Below are positions 61,801 through 64,000 of a stretch of DNA of 64,000 nucleotides, in pieces. The translations under genes and the position numbers were made by a program. Source of the stretch: Otis tarda (lineage: Eukaryota > Chordata > Aves > Otidiformes > Otididae). The stretch lies in contig CM048591.1 of the NCBI GenBank assembly GCA_026413225.1, forward strand, positions 37,293,803 through 37,357,802, given 5' to 3'. How positions within the stretch are numbered: the first letter of the stretch is position 1; each line of letters opens with the position of its first letter. A model generated the notes under the pieces. That model saw nothing but the letters and a program-made list of their open reading frames with translations. It was not told the DNA's origin and searched no databases.

Positions 61801-64000
61801 CTTCAGTTTTTACAATATGTCATCTTTGCAATTTCACTGGGGGATTTTATCCCAAATTTCAGGATAAACAAATACTGTTTGGTTTGCATAGATAGTTTTT
61901 TCATCCCTGATATTTACATACACAAAAAAGTGTTATGTAAGAGGAGGGAGCAATACTGGGAATTGACTACTAACTGACAAAAAGAGATTATCTGAGTGCA
62001 CAGAGGTAAACATCTTACTAAGTAGACATTAACAAAAAAGTAAAGAGCAAGAGGGACAATACTTGGCTTTTTTTTTTTTTCCATTTGCCCAGTTAATAGA
62101 GCTACCTGCATTTACATGCATTCCCTCTTTTACCCCTTTTCAATTTTCTTTTCTGTTGGATTCTGCAGCAGATGGAAAGGGAAAAACTCAACCAGGCTAT
62201 TTTTAATAGAATACTCCAAATTCCAGCATACAACTAGTTGACATTCAAGGACATACTGTATCCGTGTGAGCATGTGGAACAGATTTACAAATACACTTCT
62301 AGGGTTTCTCACACAAAGTTGTGATAATGTTACTTGTACCTAACACATCATTTAGTGCCATAGCTTATCCTTTGCTCCACATACATATTCCTCCACAGAG
62401 AAACAATTTCTGCAGGATTAGATCTTTATAATGAACCCAACAGCAGCTAAGTATGATGTGGAGTTTAATTTTCCGCACCTTTAAGGAAAACAAAAACAAA
62501 AAAAAAAAAGAAATCCCCAAATGTACTTCAATCTATCTTTAATGTCTTTACTGACTTTGTTTTTATTTAGTACTTTGTTAAGTGCCATAAAGCTTCTAAC
62601 TCTCGGTTTTATTCATGAGAGAACACTTTCTGTTAATATTTATAAGATTAATTTTATTTGGAAATTGGAGAATCTGCTCTATTTTTTAATAATTCATAAT
62701 TTTATACAATGATCAGATTAGCTAATAGTGTGATTACTAAAAATAAATCACAGCTATTGAAACCACCTTCCAACCTTCTCGGTATTTACCATTACAAAAA
62801 ATGCAGGCACATCGGCTTTACAAATTAAAGCACCCTGAAGTGAAAAAGGCTTAAAACAAAGATTTTCAGGAAAGGCACTCAGGCAAGTGAAATTATTTAT
62901 TTTTAGTACCATTTGCCTGTTATGTGCCCCTGTCCTACTGCCATCCCCCTCCCACCCTGGTAAGTATGACAGTGTCTGCTGGCAAGGATAGGATAGCCAT
63001 AATAAGTCTCAGCAATAGTCTGGAAATTGAAAGCTAGTTCAAATTTTAAAGTGTGTGCATTGTATGTATGATAAACTCAGATATATTACATCTTTAGATG
63101 TAATGTTCCTTCCTGTAATGCTACAGTCCTTGGTTTAGCTAAGCTGCAAAAAGTGCAAAACGAAATGTGAGCAGGGCTTTCAGATCATGTCACCTTGAGT
63201 GTGAACGTAAGAAGCAGGGGACGCAGGAGCTGGAGAACACTATCAATCTGTACCTGTCCCAGAGCAGACAACCTGGAGCAGCTACTGGAGGCAGTAACCC
63301 AAGACAAATTGCCACAAGCCCCACAGTTCCGTCCTCTAACCAGGCAGATCATGTATTTCCCCATCAGAGCTGCAGAAGGTATGACAGACAGGAACTGATC
63401 TCCAGCAGTGGTCCATCACTGTCATACCCGATGCTACCTTTTGCCGGGGAGGGAGCTCTCTGTCAGCTGAGGAGATGTATCAGGAGGCCAGCTCAGCTAA
63501 GCAAGAAAGCCACAGCACAGCTTGAACGTGAAAAGGCAGCACACAGGATGGGAAGGACACACAGGCTACAAAGGTGGAATTGAGAAACCCTGCCTGGGCA
63601 TGAAGAAATGGTGATTAGTACCACGGAAGACAAAGCTCAGACAGAGCTGAGCCTTGCAAGGGATGTCAACAGCACAAAGAAGAGCTTCTACTTCTATATT
63701 AACGGTAAAAGGCTGACCAAGAAAAACACAGGCCCATTGCTGAATGGGGTGAGTGATACAGTGACAGCAGACACAGATCACAGCAGGTCCCCACCACCTT
63801 CTTTGTCACCACCAGCAAGTTCTGCCAGACCTTCGCACTTAGTGACAGGGGTTAAGGAGAAGGGCTACCAGCTGGAGACGTTTATATTAAAGAAGCAGGA
63901 AAAAAGAAACATTGCTTACTGATTCTGATTGCAAATATGAACAATGAAAAACATAACTGAAATTTAAACAACACAGAAGATAATTTCTTAGTCTTGAAAT
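22115..64000 (-). CDS. PIP5K1B: PIP5K1B, 3' part of the gene (5' end outside window)
   Basis: Type I phosphatidylinositol-4-phosphate 5-kinase beta makes PtdIns(4,5)P2 from PtdIns4P at membranes. Seven coding exons are seen on the minus strand: 54605-54394, 52395-52312, 52210-52162, 51604-51520, 45528-45373, 44642-44498 and 31408-31291. All have GT/AG borders and compatible phase, together giving about 283 residues. They include the PIPK catalytic motif [10 protein letters not shown], the IID motif (the metal-binding DFG equivalent), the activation segment [20 protein letters not shown], and a Ser-rich C-terminal tail ending NASVLDVYL. The match to the human isoform-B tail ([36 protein letters not shown]) separates it from PIP5K1A and PIP5K1C. 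The upstream kinase-domain exons were not found between 54606 and 64000 and must lie beyond the window. The gene is 5'-partial here. Confidence 0.96.
22130..22135 (-). terminator. PIP5K1B: Candidate PIP5K1B polyadenylation signal AATAAA
   Basis: A canonical minus-strand hexamer about 700 nt below the proposed terminal acceptor. Cleavage would fall near 22105-22120. A second AATAAA occurs around 22421-22426 and could serve as a proximal site. Confidence 0.4.
24795..24878 (-). other. Alternative candidate terminal coding exon of PIP5K1B
   Basis: A strong acceptor-like sequence, CTTTTCTTTCCCCTAAG, precedes base 24878. Reading in the required phase 0 gives 27 residues (starting [10 protein letters not shown]) to a stop at 24795-24797. 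If spliced to the exon ending at 31291 it would extend PIP5K1B beyond DVYL. The residues resemble nothing I know and the human protein ends at DVYL, so this may be a chance acceptor or a lineage-specific isoform. Confidence 0.2.
28445..29590 (-). mobile_element. CR1 LINE fragment: endonuclease domain, inactivated
   Basis: On the minus strand this reads as the apurinic-type endonuclease and linker of CR1 ORF2, in frames broken by indels. It starts with [20 protein letters not shown], then [11 protein letters not shown], then [32 protein letters not shown] and [15 protein letters not shown]. The linker [11 protein letters not shown] is near the low-coordinate end. The GDFN catalytic block is kept, but the normal SDH block reads YSHQN, so the domain is dead. 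It is divergent from copies 1 and 2, hence older. It is the only clear CR1 piece in the window in sense orientation with the host gene. Confidence 0.9.
29591..30059. other. Unassigned stretch between two opposed CR1 fragments
   Basis: No domain was recognised. A 67-codon minus-strand frame at 29665-29868 (containing [20 protein letters not shown]) continues upstream of the endonuclease fragment and could be degraded CR1 5' sequence, but I cannot match it. It is repeat-like by position only. Confidence 0.4.
30060..30322 (+). mobile_element. CR1 LINE 3'-end fragment
   Basis: A short, diverged CR1 tail. It reads [20 protein letters not shown] then [12 protein letters not shown] (the conserved end of CR1 ORF2), followed by GATGATCTTTTAAGGTCCCT and ATTCTATG octamers at about 30303-30320. 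It lies antisense to PIP5K1B. The 5' limit is approximate. Confidence 0.92.
31291..31408 (-). CDS. PIP5K1B: PIP5K1B exon encoding the C-terminus (KGLPSSS...DVYL)
   Basis: This exon is 118 nt: one base completes a Ser codon, and 39 codons follow, from [20 protein letters not shown] to the end at [11 protein letters not shown]. The acceptor is TTTTTTGCAG and the donor is GTAAGT directly after the Leu codon. It encodes the acidic and Ser-rich tail beyond the kinase domain. The last four residues are those that end human PIP5K1B, so the stop codon must open the next exon. Confidence 0.97.
33036..33056 (+). repeat. Poly(A) run
   Basis: About 21 A residues within the long PIP5K1B intron. There is no recognised element upstream of it, so it is listed as a simple repeat only. 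Confidence 0.8.
34484..34503 (+). repeat. Poly(T) run
   Basis: About 20 T residues within the long PIP5K1B intron. It may be the tail of a minus-strand insertion, but no such element was recognised next to it. Confidence 0.8.
42262..42308 (+). repeat. Short imperfect tandem repeat (ACTAGTTTAA x3)
   Basis: Three copies of ACTAGTTTAA start at 42262, 42280 and 42291. The first and third are followed by ACTGAGC-like or GCTGAGC-like tails, suggesting two duplication steps. It lies within a PIP5K1B intron. Confidence 0.75.
44498..44642 (-). CDS. PIP5K1B: PIP5K1B exon (Ser-rich tail, [15 protein letters not shown])
   Basis: This exon is 145 nt. Two bases complete a Val codon; 47 codons follow, including [38 protein letters not shown] and RDQHMLYSS. 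Acceptor TATGCAG, donor CAG|GTAAAT. It lies C-terminal to the kinase domain and is distinctive for the beta isoform. The human residue at the exon border is Ala where Val is found here. Confidence 0.97.
44643..45372 (-). other. PIP5K1B: PIP5K1B intron (0.73 kb)
   Basis: Donor GTAATG at 45372, acceptor TATGCAG before 44642. Nothing else was recognised in it. Confidence 0.95.
45373..45528 (-). CDS. PIP5K1B: PIP5K1B exon ([20 protein letters not shown])
   Basis: This exon is 156 nt. It encodes [20 protein letters not shown], then [16 protein letters not shown] and [16 protein letters not shown]. It includes a basic, Ser-containing stretch (SPSKKRCNS) just after the kinase fold and then an acidic segment. 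Acceptor AATGTAG before 45528, donor AAG|GTAATG, a weaker than average donor. Confidence 0.97.
46617..46646. repeat. Perfect 11-bp inverted repeat with 8-nt loop
   Basis: The arms CTATTAATCTA and TAGATTAATAG are exact reverse complements around the loop TATAAAAG. The hairpin would be AT-rich and weak. No transcript or family is recognised. Confidence 0.7.
49003..49007 (+). repeat. Target-site duplication TACAG, left copy
   Basis: A five-base direct repeat immediately outside the LTR; the right copy is at 49590-49594. A 5-bp duplication is what ERVL-like elements typically leave. Confidence 0.75.
49008..49589 (+). mobile_element. Avian ERVL-type solo LTR
   Basis: A 582-bp LTR recognised by the near-start TTTTGGCTGGGACAGAGTTA, the middle CAGCTGGGACAGCTGACCCC, and the end GAGGTTAAACCACAACA. 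A 5-bp TACAG duplication flanks it exactly. The first two bases read CG where the family should begin TG, so one terminal base has changed. The TATA-box region near 49270 appears degraded. An ATTAAA polyadenylation signal is at 49457-49462. No retroviral internal region or second LTR is adjacent, so this is a solo LTR left by recombination. It is antisense to PIP5K1B. The class assignment rests on memory of the family and on the duplication length. Confidence 0.85.
49595..49832. other. Unique spacer between two LTRs
   Basis: About 240 bp of ordinary intron-like sequence separate the two LTRs. No retroviral primer-binding site, polypurine tract or coding sequence was recognised, so the two LTRs are independent insertions rather than one provirus. 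Confidence 0.7.
49833..50946 (+). mobile_element. Avian solo LTR, TguLTR5-like, with internal repeats
   Basis: A long LTR of about 1.1 kb, recognised from TGTATTGGGTTTGCATGGCA at its start, the polyadenylation region around AATAAA at 50759-50764, and the end AGCCAAGGTCAACCCACCACA (starting near 50926). Its middle holds degenerate repeats with the core CCCACGCTGGAGCAG at 50406-50420 and 50455-50469, plus weaker relatives at about 50309 and 50358, and a GGA-rich patch near 50110. No clear target-site duplication was found. No viral genes are attached. Open frames up to 195 codons cross it on both strands, but these are by-products of its GC-rich repeats. The subfamily name is from memory. Confidence 0.85.
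51520..51604 (-). CDS. PIP5K1B: PIP5K1B exon (activation segment, end of kinase domain)
   Basis: This exon is 85 nt and starts in phase 0. It encodes [20 protein letters not shown] and then TRVFKKVQ. The first part belongs to the PIPK activation/specificity segment that selects PtdIns4P over PtdIns5P in type I enzymes. The Lys pair near the end fits the basic membrane-facing surface. Acceptor CTTTTAG, donor CAAG|GTAAGA. Confidence 0.98.
51605..52161 (-). other. PIP5K1B: PIP5K1B intron (0.56 kb)
   Basis: Donor GTAAAT at 52161, acceptor ATCTTTTAG before 51604. No other feature was seen. Confidence 0.95.
52162..52210 (-). CDS. PIP5K1B: PIP5K1B micro-sized exon ([16 protein letters not shown])
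   Basis: Only 49 nt: one base finishes an Arg codon and 16 codons encode [16 protein letters not shown], ending in phase 0. Acceptor ATGCTTAG, donor GGG|GTAAAT. It is strongly conserved in type I PIP kinases and leads into the activation segment. Confidence 0.98.
52211..52311 (-). other. PIP5K1B: Very short PIP5K1B intron (101 bp)
   Basis: Donor GTAAGTTG at 52311 and acceptor TATATGCTTAG. It is near the lower size limit of vertebrate introns and contrasts with the multi-kilobase introns on either side of the gene. Confidence 0.95.
52312..52395 (-). CDS. PIP5K1B: PIP5K1B exon with IID motif
   Basis: This exon is 84 nt. It encodes [19 protein letters not shown] then IIDILQSY. The Asp of IID is the Mg-binding residue equivalent to the DFG Asp of protein kinases. 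Acceptor TTTCTCTCAG before 52395, donor TAG|GTAAGT. Confidence 0.98.
52396..54393 (-). other. PIP5K1B: PIP5K1B intron (2.0 kb)
   Basis: Donor GTAAGTG at 54393. AT-rich with a few homopolymer runs; no mobile element or gene was recognised. Plus-strand open frames at 52533-52730 and 52951-53196 have no family resemblance. Confidence 0.94.
54394..54605 (-). CDS. PIP5K1B: PIP5K1B exon with catalytic motif [10 protein letters not shown]
   Basis: This exon is 212 nt, starting in phase 0. It encodes [20 protein letters not shown], a variable linker ([20 protein letters not shown]) and [20 protein letters not shown]. The Asp of MDYSLL is the catalytic residue of the PIPK fold. The acceptor TTGTTGATAG sits before 54605 and the donor is CAC|GTAAGT. 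This is the most upstream PIP5K1B exon found in the window. Confidence 0.98.
56170..56962 (+). mobile_element. CR1 LINE, 5'-truncated, copy 3
   Basis: The distal CR1 ORF2 and 3' end. It reads [51 protein letters not shown], then [20 protein letters not shown] and [14 protein letters not shown]. Compared with copy 2 it lacks roughly 35-40 bases near 56508, shifting the frame. It ends in ATTCTATG octamers at about 56939-56961. It is more diverged than copies 1 and 2 are from each other, and it is antisense to PIP5K1B. Confidence 0.95.
61759..61775 (+). repeat. C-run / T-run junction
   Basis: A run of about ten C followed directly by six T. It is simple low-complexity sequence within a PIP5K1B intron. 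Position approximate. Confidence 0.5.
63167..63583 (+). other. Unassigned open segment, likely part of a retroelement
   Basis: A 138-codon frame from 63167 to TGA at 63581-63583, in a block of clearly higher GC than its surroundings. Residues such as [20 protein letters not shown] and [18 protein letters not shown] suggest helical, charged sequence, but no family was recognised. The same frame continues past the stop into CR1-like sequence at about 63600. It could be the 5' part or ORF1 of an unusual CR1, or an unrelated sequence joined to one. It is not called as a host gene: no splice signals or domain were identified. Confidence 0.4.
63590..63790 (+). mobile_element. CR1-related fragment (linker before reverse transcriptase)
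   Basis: It reads [20 protein letters not shown] then [20 protein letters not shown]. This matches the CR1 ORF2 linker between the endonuclease and reverse transcriptase (pattern KAQ-x-EL-x-LARDV then NKK-x-F, GPLLN). Similarity fades after about 63780, though the frame stays open to 63922. It is a diverged partial copy, antisense to PIP5K1B. Confidence 0.7.

Larger units (their letters stand above)
54606..64000 (-). other. PIP5K1B: PIP5K1B intron, continuing beyond the window
   Basis: At least 9.4 kb. I looked for the preceding kinase exon (expected to end with a sequence like LQRDCR) and did not find it. The intron contains CR1 copy 3 at about 56170-56962 and, at the far end, a CR1-related and unassigned segment at about 63167-63922. 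The remaining sequence shows no gene. Confidence 0.8.

Overview
The window is vertebrate nuclear DNA, almost certainly from a bird. It contains several 5'-truncated CR1 LINEs with the avian-type 3' end (tandem ATTCTATG-type octamers) and two solo LTRs of types I recognise from bird genomes. It also has one sharp CpG island in otherwise AT-rich, intron-like DNA. No prokaryotic genes, tRNAs, rRNAs or CRISPR arrays were seen. The species cannot be named from the sequence.

Two protein-coding genes were found, both on the minus strand and head to tail. FXN (frataxin, the mitochondrial iron-sulfur cluster assembly factor) is complete. Its five exons lie at 15559-15431, 12217-12126, 10757-10637, 7612-7515 and 4216-4063. 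All have GT/AG borders and consistent phase, and together they give a 594-nt CDS for 197 residues. PIP5K1B (phosphatidylinositol-4-phosphate 5-kinase type 1 beta) lies upstream of FXN. Only its 3' part is present: seven coding exons from 54605 down to 31291 encode about 283 C-terminal residues, including [10 protein letters not shown] and the IID motif. They end in DVYL exactly at an exon border, so the stop codon is in a further exon, most likely at 22838 down to about 22115. The PIP5K1B-FXN order and orientation match those of human 9q21 as I recall them.

Layout: 1-3550 is downstream of FXN with no gene seen; 3550-15559 is FXN; about 14966-16016 is the CpG island promoter of FXN, ending at a 42-base pure-purine tract; 16080-22110 is intergenic and carries a 1.6-kb CR1; 22115-64000 is PIP5K1B, mostly introns. 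The introns hold CR1 pieces at about 28.4-29.6, 30.1-30.3, 56.2-57.0 and 63.6-63.8 kb, and solo LTRs at 49008-49589 and about 49833-50946. Most elements lie antisense to the host genes.

The two proteins act separately: FXN in the mitochondrial matrix, PIP5K1B in PtdIns(4,5)P2 synthesis at membranes. What links them is the chromosome neighbourhood. I found no convincing new biological system. The points most worth a second look are an unassigned open segment joined to a CR1 fragment at 63.17-63.92 kb, a CR1 inside FXN intron 1, two competing terminal exons for PIP5K1B, and the purine tract at the edge of the FXN promoter.
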